Source of the DNA: Rotaria sp. Silwood1
Lineage: Eukaryota; Rotifera; Eurotatoria; Philodinida; Philodinidae
Length of the DNA stretch: 64,000 nt
Assembly (NCBI GenBank): GCA_905250075.1
Contig: CAJNOP010000412.1
Location: forward strand, 1 to 64,000
Direction: 5' to 3'
Shown here: in pieces, positions 1-10,600 of the stretch
Layout: every line of letters begins with the position of its first letter
Numbering within the stretch: position 1 is the stretch's first letter
Notes under the pieces: generated by a model
Databases searched by the model: none
Told to the model about the DNA's origin: nothing
What the model saw: the letters and a program-made list of their open reading frames with translations, nothing else
Position numbers and translations under genes: made by a program

Positions 1-1484
1 GTTATTGAAAACATATCAGTTTAAAAAAATGAAAACAAATTCATTTTCATTCAATATCGTCACTACATTGGCAGAATCAAGTCAAACATATCTTTTAAGA
101 TATTCTTGTCGTTTTTTTTGCAAATAGATCTCTTTTTTCTTTGCTTTAAGCTACACCGTCTTTCTTGATTAAAACAGTAACCATTTTTGAGCAGATTGGC
201 TATATATAGCTAAAGTTATTTCTCATTTGATAGTAACGGAGATTTAAATGTAGGCGTGTTACACTTTATCTTTACTTTATGAATTAAATATTAATACAAT
301 CTTTATGTTTACAAAATAAAGATAAATGATTTTTTTATTTTCAAAAATAAGAATAAAATAAATAATAAACAAAGATTTTTTCTATATGACAAGTAAATCG
401 GCAAATACCTAGTATAACATCAGGATATGTTGATTAATATTCTTTCTTATCTGCAGCATCACTTCGATATGTAATATTGTTAAAAAATTAAGCTGATACG
501 TGAACAAAAAAATATGAAAAAAACTTTTCTGTATATTTCATTACTATCTATGGTAACATAACGTTTGTTGAGCTACTTGGTAAAAATTAAAGATTAGGTT
601 CTTATAGAAAAAAATTTCTTTATTATTTATTTTATACATAAAGAGATTTTATTTCTCTTTATTTTTTTTAAATAATAAATATTTATTGACTTCTTTAAAT
701 TTATTTTTCAAAAATAAAGAATTTTTTCAGCTTTATTTTATAAACAAAAAAATTTGATCTATATTTATTCCTTATTATGTGAATAAAAGTAACAATAAAG
801 GAACATGCCTATTTAAATGACAAAATGTATACTTGAGTAAAATGCGTTTTTTTCTAAACTATACGAATTAAAAAACATACCGTTGTAACGCGTTTTCGAA
901 AAGTACTGTTTTTATTGACAAAAAAGGCGTTATTGAAAAAATGGTTCAGCTCATCCAAAATAACGCGTTTAAACACGTTTTTAATAGAAAACAACGTGTT
1001 GACAAATAAATCAATGCATTTAAACGTAAAAGTAGCGTTCTTTTTTTAAAAACGTTGCGTTGAAACGCATATTTTTTTCCAATTTTTTTTCATGGGTAGA
1101 ACCTTCTATGCTATTCCTGTCAAGATCCTGAGTAGAATCTAGATTGAGTCTTAATGGTATCTTGTATTCTCAATTCATAAAAATACCTAAGCCGAAACTT
1201 GAAAATATCGTGAAAAGGATTCGGTTTCACTATAAGAAATCGTGCAAACGGGAATTATTAGAATTCGAGACAGAAACTTGAATAAAGTTTTACAAGAGTA
1301 TTGGGATTTATGGTACCGACAAATAGCTGCAGACTTTCTCAATGAATGAACAGAATTGATACTACGATTAAAATTGGATTTTCCCGTCAATTATAATTAG
1401 ATGATCATTATTCATAATCAGATTATAATCGATTACAGCGTAATTATAATGTGTGATTTATGAATAGAGTTTTTAATAAAACGA
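1..1484. other. AT-rich intergenic DNA, no gene seen
   Basis: No convincing coding exon is visible on either strand. The stretch 838-1080 is set apart by repeated AACGCGTT-like words and is listed separately. A short open frame on the minus strand near 1190-1390 has no recognisable domain and is probably chance. Confidence 0.5.
838..1080. repeat. AACGCGTT-word-rich repeat remnant
   Basis: This stretch contains many variants of AACGCGTT and AAATGCGTT in both orientations (for example near 840, 888, 960, 1045 and 1060), with an AAATGCGTT-like word at the left edge and its complement at the right. The same vocabulary recurs at 44365-44512. No target duplication could be fixed. It resembles the word-rich subterminal regions of the hAT-type elements elsewhere in the window, but membership of that group is inference. 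Confidence 0.4.
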
Positions 1485-1825
1485 AAAATAAAGTAAAAAA
1501 TATATATGAAATTTTTTCTTTCTTTATTTACGAGCTTTTGACACTACTATTGTCATCATATCAGGTTAAAAAAACCAAAAAAAAAGATTTTTTTTGACAA
1601 CAAAAGAGGTACAAAGTTCAGAATTTGGTTCTTGAATGGATCTAGATTATCCAATAAACAAGATAAATGAATCACCAAACTCGGAACTTTGTACCTCTTT
1701 TGTTGTCAGAAAAATCTTTTTTTTTTGTTTTTTAACCTGATGATGACGAAAGTAGTGTCAAAAGCTCGTAAATAAAGAAAGGAAGAATTTCATATATTTA
1801 TATTTTATGTTACTTTATTTTTAGC
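1485..1825. repeat. Foldback (MITE-like) element with arms of about 120 bp
   Basis: The left arm (about 1501-1622) and right arm (about 1682-1803) are near-exact inverted copies. Both carry the stretch ending in GACAACAAAAGAGGTACAAA and the block TTTACGAGCTTTTGACACTA. They are separated by a loop of about 60 nt. Weaker complementarity (AAAAATAAAGTAA) extends the ends to about 1485 and 1825. No coding capacity and no obvious target duplication were seen. A non-autonomous DNA transposon is the simplest reading. Confidence 0.8.
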
Positions 1826-2233
1826 CTAATTATTTTTTTTCGAAAAAATCCGATTTTAATTGATTTGAGATGTGACTTTGTTGTCAACTAATCGGATTTG
1901 TAATTGCAATTATGAAGAGAATATATTAGGGTTATAATTAATTTGATCGGATAATTTTTTACACTGGTTGTCATTACTAATTACTTTAAAAAGTGATTTA
2001 GTGTGCATAAAATAGAATTTGAAAAGAGAAAAGCCTTAAAAAATTTGGTTTTTTCCTGCTATCTTCTTAGCAAGATAAAAGATAAAATGAGATGAAATAT
2101 GGAAGGCCAGAGTGGATAGAAGAAAGTAAAGTTGAAGATAAAGTGAAGGAGATAATGTGATTATAACAACATTATTCATTCTAAGAATCTGTTGTAACAT
2201 ATACAAAACACTATATATATCAGTAAGCATCAA
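1826..2233. other. Upstream region of the first GPCR gene
   Basis: About 400 nt of AT-rich sequence with no coding exon. It should hold the promoter and 5' UTR of the receptor gene that starts at 2234, but no specific motif can be defended. Confidence 0.4.
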
Positions 2234-3361
2234 ATGGTTGCGTGGTCTCGAAAGAAAGATCCAGCCCCATACGAAACGGCTGAGTTAATAATCAGTGGTA
2301 TTATTCCTATGTTTCTTATTGTGATTGGTACTATTGGCAATCTTATATGCATTATTATTTTACTAAATAAAGAAAATCGACAAACATCGACCAATATCTA
2401 TTTAATATTTTTATGTATTGTGGATACAATATCACTTTATCAGTGGAATTTAAGTCGTGCAGTAGATACATTCACAGATGGTCAAAACCCCATATGGGGT
2501 CAATCATTGTTTCTGTGCGAACTTAGCCATTTTCTTGCTTTTTATGCTTTACATACATCAGCCATGTTTCTTTCTTTTGTTGAGCTAGATCGAGCTTGTT
2601 TATTAAGAAGTAGATGGTATAAAATCAAAATAGCCCGATCATTCGTTGCATTCATATTTTGTGCTATTATTCTGGTAACTTTATTTGCATTAAATGGATT
2701 TTTATTAGGATTAGGTTTTGAATATTCGACATACAATAATAGTACAGGTATAATACAAAAAGTTGTTGTATGTTATTATTCATTGAACATTGATCTCAAT
2801 AACTTCTATTTGATTCAATATTCATGGGTAAGTATTAAACTCAACATAATTAAAACTAATATTCATTTTCTTGTAAAGATTCACCTAGTGATCATGTATT
2901 TTCTGCCATTTACTGTCATCATTATATGTACACTTCTTACAGTAAAAAAGCTTATCTCAAGACAAACAACTACAAATGATCAGTTAGCAACGAGTGCTCA
3001 GCGCAATCGTCGCATTTCAGTGATGTTGTTACTAATGTGTTTGACATATGTTATTTGTACTCTACCTAATCGTTTGTGTTTTTCTGTTTTTGCGGATCAG
3101 ATTATAGGACATGACTATACAGATACGGTATTTCTTGCTTCAAACACATTAATGTTTACAAGAAATGCAATGAATGTATTTTTTCTCTACATATCTGTCT
3201 ATGGATTTCGACAACATATACGTAAATTCGTTGTAAAATGCCTCCGTAAACAACTAAATCAAGTAGATCCAACAAATCGTACAACGACAAGAAATAATAT
3301 GGCGACGATAACGGTCGATGAAAGACGGTTGCGAATGAGGAGCAACAGTTTCGTACAATAA
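2234..3361 (+). CDS. Rhodopsin-like 7-TM G-protein-coupled receptor, one 51-nt in-frame intron
   Basis: The open frame of 375 codons shows the seven hydrophobic segments of a class A receptor. TM1 carries GTIGNLICIIIL with the conserved GN pair, TM3 ends in ELDRACLL in place of the classical DRY, and TM7 ends NAMNVFFLYISVYGFR in place of NPxxY. A basic cytoplasmic tail follows. Nucleotides 2828-2878 start GTAAGT, end AAAG, measure 51 nt (17 codons, phase 0) and interrupt TM5. Removing them joins LIQYSW to IHLVIMYFLPF and gives 358 residues, so I take them as a short intron that happens to stay open. The start is the first ATG of the frame. It would sit in the plasma membrane and signal through G proteins. 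The ligand cannot be told; peptide-receptor-like families are greatly expanded in bdelloids. Confidence 0.85.
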   Translation: MVAWSRKKDPAPYETAELIISGIIPMFLIVIGTIGNLICIIILLNKENRQTSTNIYLIFLCIVDTISLYQWNLSRAVDTFTDGQNPIWGQSLFLCELSHFLAFYALHTSAMFLSFVELDRACLLRSRWYKIKIARSFVAFIFCAIILVTLFALNGFLLGLGFEYSTYNNSTGIIQKVVVCYYSLNIDLNNFYLIQYSWVSIKLNIIKTNIHFLVKIHLVIMYFLPFTVIIICTLLTVKKLISRQTTTNDQLATSAQRNRRISVMLLLMCLTYVICTLPNRLCFSVFADQIIGHDYTDTVFLASNTLMFTRNAMNVFFLYISVYGFRQHIRKFVVKCLRKQLNQVDPTNRTTTRNNMATITVDERRLRMRSNSFVQ

Positions 3362-4273
3362 TAAACTCATCATTCTTCATACTCTCTTAAGGAACAATCA
3401 GACACTACATAACATCTCTATCATTATTATTCGTTGTTGTAGTAAACATTTAGTTTGATATTGTGATTGTAAATTTGTTGTTTACTCGTGAATTAAAGTT
3501 GAATTATTTCTCATAATTTCTATCATATTTTCTGTCTGAAAAATGGTGAACACAAGAAAAGATCGACTTAGTCAAAGTATGATCGGAGTGTGATGTATTT
3601 ATTACAGAATGCTGTCATGTTTAGAAGCTGCAATCGAAAAAAGTTATTTATAAAATTAAAACCAATATGCACAGTGAACAGCAAGATGTGTTTTGTTTTT
3701 TTGTTGCTTTAGCTTTGAATATATTAGATAGTACACTACGTGAACCATTCTGTTATACGCTCGAAAATCGATATCCGTTTATTATAAAAAAAATAAACCA
3801 CTTTCCTTAATAATCTAACATTTATCGTGAAATATGACATGAAGTTCACAATCGAAGACTTATAGCTTGTTATGTACGTTTTATCCGAATTCTTTGGAAT
3901 TGATTTTTTTTACGAGCTGTGAAAGAATCATCTAGATAAAATAGAAGGATGGTATTCGAATGATTCTAAATGTTCAAATACTCGATATGAATATTAACGA
4001 CTAGACCAGAATAAATTTCTCATATTTATCGATTATAGTTTGATCAATCGTTGAGTTTTATTCTCAAACAAAAAAATATGCGATTGAATAGAGAAAATAA
4101 AAGTGTGCATTTTGATTAAGAAGGCTGACTCTTAAGAGTGGGTGTGGGTATGGGTAATGGACGATTGAGAAGTCACTAACGCTTTTATTTTCGTCAATGA
4201 AATAATATAATGTTTTTATGATTAATAACTTTGTGAGAAGTTGCAGATGTTCATAGGAAATGTAATTTATCTT
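3362..4273. other. AT-rich intergenic DNA, nothing recognised
   Basis: The receptor's 3' UTR must start here, but there is no further gene. A 20-nt TGTGGG-like scrap, GTGGGTGTGGGTATGGGT, occurs at about 4139-4156. It is the smallest trace of the telomere-type motif in the window. Confidence 0.5.
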
Positions 4274-4868
4274 CTAATGTCCATTTCAGAGTTAAATGAC
4301 CGTGGGCATTTTTTGAACAACTTTTGATAGGAACGAGATAGAGATCTTCAGTTTTCACCATTAGAAAGAGCAAATGAAGACGCATCGAATTATTTATAGA
4401 AAGATGTTTCTAACTACTTTCCTATAGTTTTTACATAAAACTTCAAGAAAAACAGCATGCTTCTCATAGTCACGATATTAATTTATTGATTTTCAGGAGT
4501 GCTCTAGAATCGCCAAAGGAAGGGCTACAAAATTATATCAAGACGCTGTTCCTAACTACTACCAGTATGACATCCAAACCATCGGAACACAATTTACCAC
4601 CTCATTTTTTTCAACAAAATAATCGAAAAATGTAAATTTTTCTCGTATTTTGATAGAAAAGCCACTTTTTTAACGTAGGAGAAAAAGCAATTCTTTGAAA
4701 ATTTTTGACTAAACCTATAGGAAAATAGTTTAAAAAATATTTCTATATATAGTTCGATGCGTCTTCATCTGCTCTTTCCAACGGTGAAAACCGGAGATTT
4801 CTATCTCGTTCCTATCAAAAGTTTTTCAAAAAATGCCCACGGCCATTTAACTCTGAAATGGACATTAG
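4274..4868. repeat. Long-armed foldback (MITE-like) element, copy 1
   Basis: The left arm (4274 to about 4435) begins CTAATGTCCATTTCAGAG. The right arm (about 4700-4868) is its inverted copy, ending GAAATGGACATTAG. The arms share the blocks around GGAACGAGATAGA and GACGCATCGAA at roughly 85-90% identity by eye. The middle (about 4440-4700) has no long ORF. A diverged single-arm copy lies at 7537-7652, so this is a dispersed family. The arm length suggests a foldback or Mutator/IS630-like MITE, but no target duplication was fixed. Confidence 0.8.
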
Positions 4869-5631
4869 TCAGGATCTCAAATATTTTAGATTATGTACTG
4901 TCGATGTGAGGACAGGCTGGTTTAAAGGCAGATGATTTCTCTAAGTGTATAGGTTTGGCGCCAAAACGTTGCTGAAGTATTTTCGAACTCGTGAAACAAT
5001 TTCTTTTTTTCTATTGAACATTGATATATATATATGATGAATAAGTACGGCTAATTAGGATGAACCATTTTTTGAACAAGTAGGCATTCAATTCTATGAA
5101 ATATGCATATTTTTCTATGTAGTTTTGTCAAAATTCGTGTAATGAAATCTTAATCAAAGAAGATTTCAAATATTTTCTTTTGATTTAACGTTTTCTTGTT
5201 CATCTATCAGCTATAGGGTTTATTTCGTGTATCACATTTGGGCAATAGAATTCAAAAAACGTCTATTCAACTAATTACTTGCATCGAATTGTATTATATT
5301 GAATTGAAAGAAACTTTAACAATCCGTGAAGTAAATTCAATTAAAAAGATGAGATTTGTTTATTTTGGCGAAACAATATTACAACAAAGTAAAATTGGAG
5401 CAAAAATAAAGTTTCATGTTATTTTATTATGTTCTTAGCTAGAAGTAGGCATGTAGCAATTTCGATTCGAGTCAGTTCCAATTGCGGGAATAGATTGAAC
5501 TTGGGATTGGAATTGACGGAAATCAAAACCGAATTGGAATTAACCTATGTTTTGTCCTATGAAGAAAATTATGGTGAAATTCATTTTAACTTCATTTATT
5601 ATGTATGCGTACTATTAAATAGTTCATGCGA
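4869..5631. other. AT-rich intergenic DNA, nothing recognised
   Basis: A few short frames occur (5238-5438, 5429-5719), without domains or exon signals. The second runs into the TGTGGG block and is driven by that repeat. Confidence 0.4.
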
Positions 5632-5779
5632 AGGGTGTGGCTGTGGGTGTGGGTGTGGGTGTGGGGTGTGGATGTGGGTGTGGGTGTGTGGGTGTGTGTG
5701 GGTTTTTAAGTTTTCGTGACACCCACACCCACTCCCACACCCACACCCCACAACCACACCCGCACCCACACCCCGCCCT
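5632..5779. repeat. Head-to-head TGTGGG/CCCACA block A
   Basis: A G-rich array of TGTGGG-like units (5632-5702) is followed after about 15-20 nt (TTTTTAAGTTTTCGTG) by a C-rich CCCACA-like array (about 5720-5779), forming one large hairpin. TGTGGG is, from memory, the bdelloid telomeric hexamer. The block lies about 260 bp upstream of the first likely coding exon of the sulfotransferase. Open frames through it encode only His-Pro or Gly-Val repeats and are not genes. Confidence 0.9.
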
Positions 5780-6042
5780 AGATCTTTCACTTGTGCCATC
5801 TAGTATTTGTGGTATAAATATGAGGACTAGCTGACGCTCTATAAGAAAAAAATGAAAAAAAAACTTTGTTTCCTTACTTTTGGGACATCTTGTATTTGAA
5901 GAAATAAGTCTCATCATCAGGGAACACTCTACATATCAGTCGACGAAGCCAACTGAGCACAACCCGCACAACTTCTACCTACCAAAAACTAAGTACGTGA
6001 ATTTATTTTGTTTCTAATTTTTATCTTTCGTTTGCAGTTGAA

Positions 6043-6991
6043 ATGAAAATGTTCTCCAACAATGACTACTTCAAAAAGATGAAATCTTATCTTGATAGGT
6101 CTGAATGCCTGTTTTTTTTTCTTTTGATGTTTTTACGACATACTAAGGTGTGATACTAATATAACAATGGACAACAAAGGGCCGAAGCGGTTGATTCATC
6201 GTGATTTCACGTTTCCAGCTGGATGTTTGCCTGCGAATATTGATTCAGCTTTGGAGTTTCGTCCAAAGGATGATACGATTCTCATTTGTACCTATCCCAA
6301 ATGTGGGACAACATGGATGCAGAATATTGTATATTTATTACTACATGATGGAGAACCGCTTCGATTAGATCAGAAAATGGAAGACGCAATACCGTTCTTC
6401 GAAGCGAGAGGCCGTGAATACTGCGAAAACTATGCTGTCTTAAAAACACATTTACCATCGAATCTTTTGATTCGGAATGAAAAAGCTAAGTATATCGTGG
6501 TCGCACGCAATCCAAAAGATTGCTGTGTTTCATTTTTTCATCACACACGTGGATTTCCTATGTATGATTATGCATATGGGACATTTGATGATTATTTTCC
6601 ACGATTTCTCAATGGGCAAGTTGATTATGGCAGTTTTTTTGATCATTTCACGTCGTGGGAACCTCGATTCAACGACCCCAATGTTTTCTTCTGCATATAC
6701 GAAGAAATGATTACAGATATTCGATCTCTTATACAGCGGATTGCAAATTTCTTACAAATTAAGATTGATGATCAGATTTTGGAAAAGGTGGTGGAACACA
6801 GTTCATTTCGATCTATGCAAAGAACTGAACAATCGTACTGTTCGGAAAGACTGAAAGATATGCCACCGTTTCTGCGGAGAGGTGAAATTGGTGATTGGCG
6901 CAATTATTTTAATGAAGAACAGTCAAAACTCATCGACATGAAATTGAAAGAATATCCATTGATGAAGAAACTCTGGATAAAATACTTATAG
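6043..6991 (+). CDS. Cytosolic-type sulfotransferase (SULT family)
   Basis: The product would transfer sulfate from PAPS to a small acceptor in the cytosol. The main exon from the ATG at 6167 encodes 274 residues. It has the 5'-phosphosulfate loop TYPKCGTTW (residues 42-50), the catalytic His in KTHLP (residue 95), the 3'-phosphate motif RNPKDCCVS (114-122) and the C-terminal RRGEIGDWRNYF (about 237-248). These are all the landmarks of an active SULT. An upstream exon is plausible: ATG at 6043, exon to 6098, a 49-nt intron 6099-6147 (GTCTGA...CTAAG), then in frame through 6167. This would add 25 residues and bring the length to 299. If wrong, the start is 6167. The gene sits between TGTGGG blocks A and B. 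The acceptor substrate cannot be deduced. Confidence 0.88.
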
Positions 6992-7100
6992 AAAGATTTC
7001 TTCAGCGCTACTAAAAAAAATAAATAAATGGATAGAAAACCAAAGAGACTAGCACTGATACTAAAAGCTATAGTATTCCTCGGATGCGGATGTAGGTAGA

Positions 7101-7448
7101 GTGGGTGTGAGGCTGCGTGTGGGGGTGGGGGTGGGGGTCTGGGGGTGTGTGGGCGTGGGTGTGGGTGTGGGTGTTCCTAAGGGACTGGGTGTGGGTATGG
7201 GAGTTGGTGTCAGATTATGGGTTGATGTGGGTATGTGGATGCATAGGCATTGCCTTAATTTCAACAACGCTAGCCACAGCTCTATCTACCTCACGGCCGC
7301 ACCCACATTCACACCCTACACCCAAACTCACACCGACACTCACACCCAAACGCCAAGCCCACATCCACCCACACCCCACCCACACCCATACCCACCCATA
7401 CCCACGCCCACACACCCACGCCCACACCCACACCCACACCCACACCCT
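7101..7448. repeat. Head-to-head TGTGGG/CCCACA block B
   Basis: The G-rich arm (7101 to about 7230) and the C-rich arm (about 7300-7448) are separated by about 70 nt of ordinary sequence. Units are mostly TGTGGG/CCCACA, with drifted variants such as GTGGGGGTGGGG in the outer part of the left arm. It begins about 110 bp after the sulfotransferase stop codon, so blocks A and B bracket that gene. Confidence 0.9.
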
Positions 7449-7536
7449 AAACAACTTACTAGATAGGTTTATTCTTAAGAAGGTCGATTGAAAACCTGGC
7501 AAAAAAAAAACAGATCAGGAAACCTTGGAATATATG

Positions 7537-7652
7537 ATTCGATGTAACTTCATCTCCTTTTTCGAATGGTGAAAACCACAGTTCTCTATCTTGTTTTTAT
7601 CAAGAGTTATTTGAAAAATATTCATTCACATTTTTTAAAATGAGCATTATTA
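7537..7652. repeat. Diverged single arm of the 4274-4868 foldback family
   Basis: The stretch starting ATTCGATGTAACTTCATCT and containing AATGGTGAAAACCACAG lines up with the right arm of the element at 4274-4868, including a degenerate version of the GAAATGGACATTAG end near 7640. Only one arm is seen, so it is a fragment or an old, mostly deleted copy. Confidence 0.6.
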
Positions 7653-10600
7653 TAACCGTGACAAATGCGAACAAAACAGATCTTATCGAAATTTTATTAT
7701 TATGATATTACTTGAAGTATGATAAAATAGCATAGAAAAATAGAACATTCTTTCTTCTATCAGACTATGTAAAGAGAAAGTTTCTCTAAGCTTCTTATAA
7801 CGAATAGAAGTGCTACTGTCACTACTTTTCGATTGCCTTAAGTATGATAAATAGCTTTTCTCTCAAATCTAAAGATAAAAGTGTCTTTGAGAACTTTTTA
7901 TCCGATAGACCATTCATACACATACATGGATTTTTCATTTCGTGCTTCAGTTGAACTGAACCAAAAATTTTTTAAAGACTTAATCATGGACTACCGATTA
8001 GAAATGCAATCACCTACAGTTGATTTTCATCCGCCCAACTTCACTCATTTTAGAGTTTAATAGTTGTCTTCGATTCTGCTAACAATGAATACTATAGTTA
8101 AAATTCATTGTGATATCTTCTGTTTTAAGAGAGTAGTCAACTATAGGAATCACTCACAGATCGAAGATAGCTAAAAATCGATTGATAATCACATTCCTCT
8201 AGTTGGAAAAGAGCTATATACTGATGGATGACACTTTTTTTTAACTCACAAGACAATGGCAAATTTCTATCAAAATCACAGTTTTGTATTATTGTGAGTG
8301 TGCTGAAAATCATCTGTAAGAGTTATATCGTAGATTTATCGTCATCATTCCATTGATTTAAACTAAGAATCGCTCAAATCGTGAAATAAATAAAAACACT
8401 ACAATAAACGATAAAGATCGATTTTCAATACATCTAACAGCCTTTATTGTGAAGACATCTGAATTAGACAAAATCTCTCGACTATTACCATAAGTTTTTC
8501 ATTGCATTCGCTTGCTTCACGACTAGATTGATTACTGATCCATATTGATTACTGACACACAATGTATCATCTAATAACGGTTACTAGTAGATCAATAATC
8601 AGTACGATAATTAACTTAATTAAACGAATAGACAACTAGAAATTATCACAGTATTATATAAAATGTTATCTAAGAAATGTAAAATCTGTTATTTTGAACA
8701 AAAATTGACATCTTTCTGGAAAAAAAATGGCATACACAGGTTAATTTGCATGAATTATTTGTTATTGATCGCGTGGAATTCAGCGTTGGTTTCAATAAAG
8801 TGTAGATGATAGATACTTTCTTGCCAGAATAAATAGCAACCATAGACTCGGATTCAAATATCAAGTATCTTGCTTGCTCAAATAATTATCCTTTATACAA
8901 AAACACCCAATCCTATCTCTTTTAGTAAAATTCAGATGAGAGGATTTAGTCATTTCCATGTTTATCAAAAGATTAAATTAGACATCATTTTTGTCTGATA
9001 TTTATTTGTCAACATGATTGTTTAAATAAGCTGAGTCATGTATAGATCAAATTGGATAGACGAATACTTATTCTATTTAAGAAAAATGCTTTTGGCATTG
9101 ATCCCAATTAACCTATTGCTATTGTTGACCATAGATTTAATTCGATTGGGTATCTCTATTATCAGGTGTTGTGACGTCGATGACATTTTTACTTGTCAAG
9201 AAAACAATCAAATAAAGAATACATAGTTCAAAACATATAATTATCTACGTTTTTTTTATATTTATCTAGAATTAAACACGTTCATACACAATTTATTCAA
9301 GCTTCAATAAAAGCACTGAAAGTGTTTATTGAGACATTTTCTACTTGGATAGAGTAGAAAAACAAAGCTTTTCTCTTTCAATATCTAAAACAGAACGTAT
9401 CAATTATTATTTGGTCGGTCACACAATCAAGTATGACATACACATGAGTTATTTCATTTTTTTTTCTTCTTTTATTCGCTTTTCTTGGTTATTAAAATCG
9501 GTTTCACAACTTCATTTATTGTGTCTTTTGTTAATGTAGTCTACATCAGGATTATCAAAATCCACCTATAAACTTTTAAAATTGAGTTACATGTAATTCA
9601 TAGGTTGAAAGCAACTCCAGCACTTCTGACATAATCTCATATTGTTTTACTCTGATGACAGTTAATTTTTTTTTCGCTGTAAGTTTTTGCATATAAAAAG
9701 AATCTTATTTGTTACACATGAAATTCCATTAGTCGTCATATGTCAAGTGCAACATATGCGATATGGAATTTCTCATCAAATGAAGCGATTCAGATATAAC
9801 GAACAAAAAATATTGTAAAGATGCATCAAGGACAACAAAATGATATGTAAATCAATAGCCAATCTTTTACAAAGTCATTATTAATATCAAAGGATGCCTT
9901 CATCGTTTTATCACAGTCGTTAAAAAATACCAGCAACAGTTGTTTATAATGCTAGAAATGGTTATTATCATTTTTCAGGAAATATTTTTTGGATGTACAC
10001 GAATACACAATATAGTTGGTCTTTAATTTGCTATTCTGTTCCATTATTATTGGTATCGTTATACTGAATATGTTTTGTATGACAACAAATAAAAGAAACA
10101 TCATAGTGATCTTCTAAGTACACAAAATTCTTCAAATTTAGCTGTAATAATGAATGTTATCGTTATTCTTTTCTTATTTTTGTTATTATTCTTGTAACTC
10201 TTCAATTTTTTGAGCATATTTCAAAATAAATTATTTTGAATTTTATTTGTGTTGCATTTTCTTCTCTTGTACATGTGAATAATGATTGTTTTTTGCATGA
10301 TTCTATCTAAAACGAAAAGTTTAGCATTTTTTCTTTAACAAGGCGGTAAGATCTGTAAATGCATATGTTCAATTTCTATTCATTTTCATAATATCACGCA
10401 TAGACATGTAAACAGAAAAACTGAAAAGGTCAGATTCATTTCTTTAGTTGCCGACGATTTGTCATTGAATTTCATTTGATAAAAACGTATGGCTTAATTT
10501 GATTTTATTCGTAGTTTCGAGGAATTTTATATTTCTTTCATGTATCATCACTTAACACTCGATGGAATAACTTTTCTTATTCAGATCATCTCTTATGTCT

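Noticed and set aside
5429..5917. Several overlapping frames of 65-97 codons on both strands
   Set aside because: They are translations of the TGTGGG/CCCACA hairpin (His-Pro-Thr or Gly-Val-Cys repeats), not genes.
7061..7502. Frames of up to 124 codons around block B
   Set aside because: Repeat-driven, same reason as block A.
9038..9226. 62-codon hydrophobic frame
   Set aside because: AT-rich DNA easily gives Ile/Leu-rich frames; no partner exon or motif.
9950..10100. Faint receptor-like hydrophobic reading (WSLICYSVPLLLVSLY)
   Set aside because: Too short, with stops and no other helices of a receptor around it.
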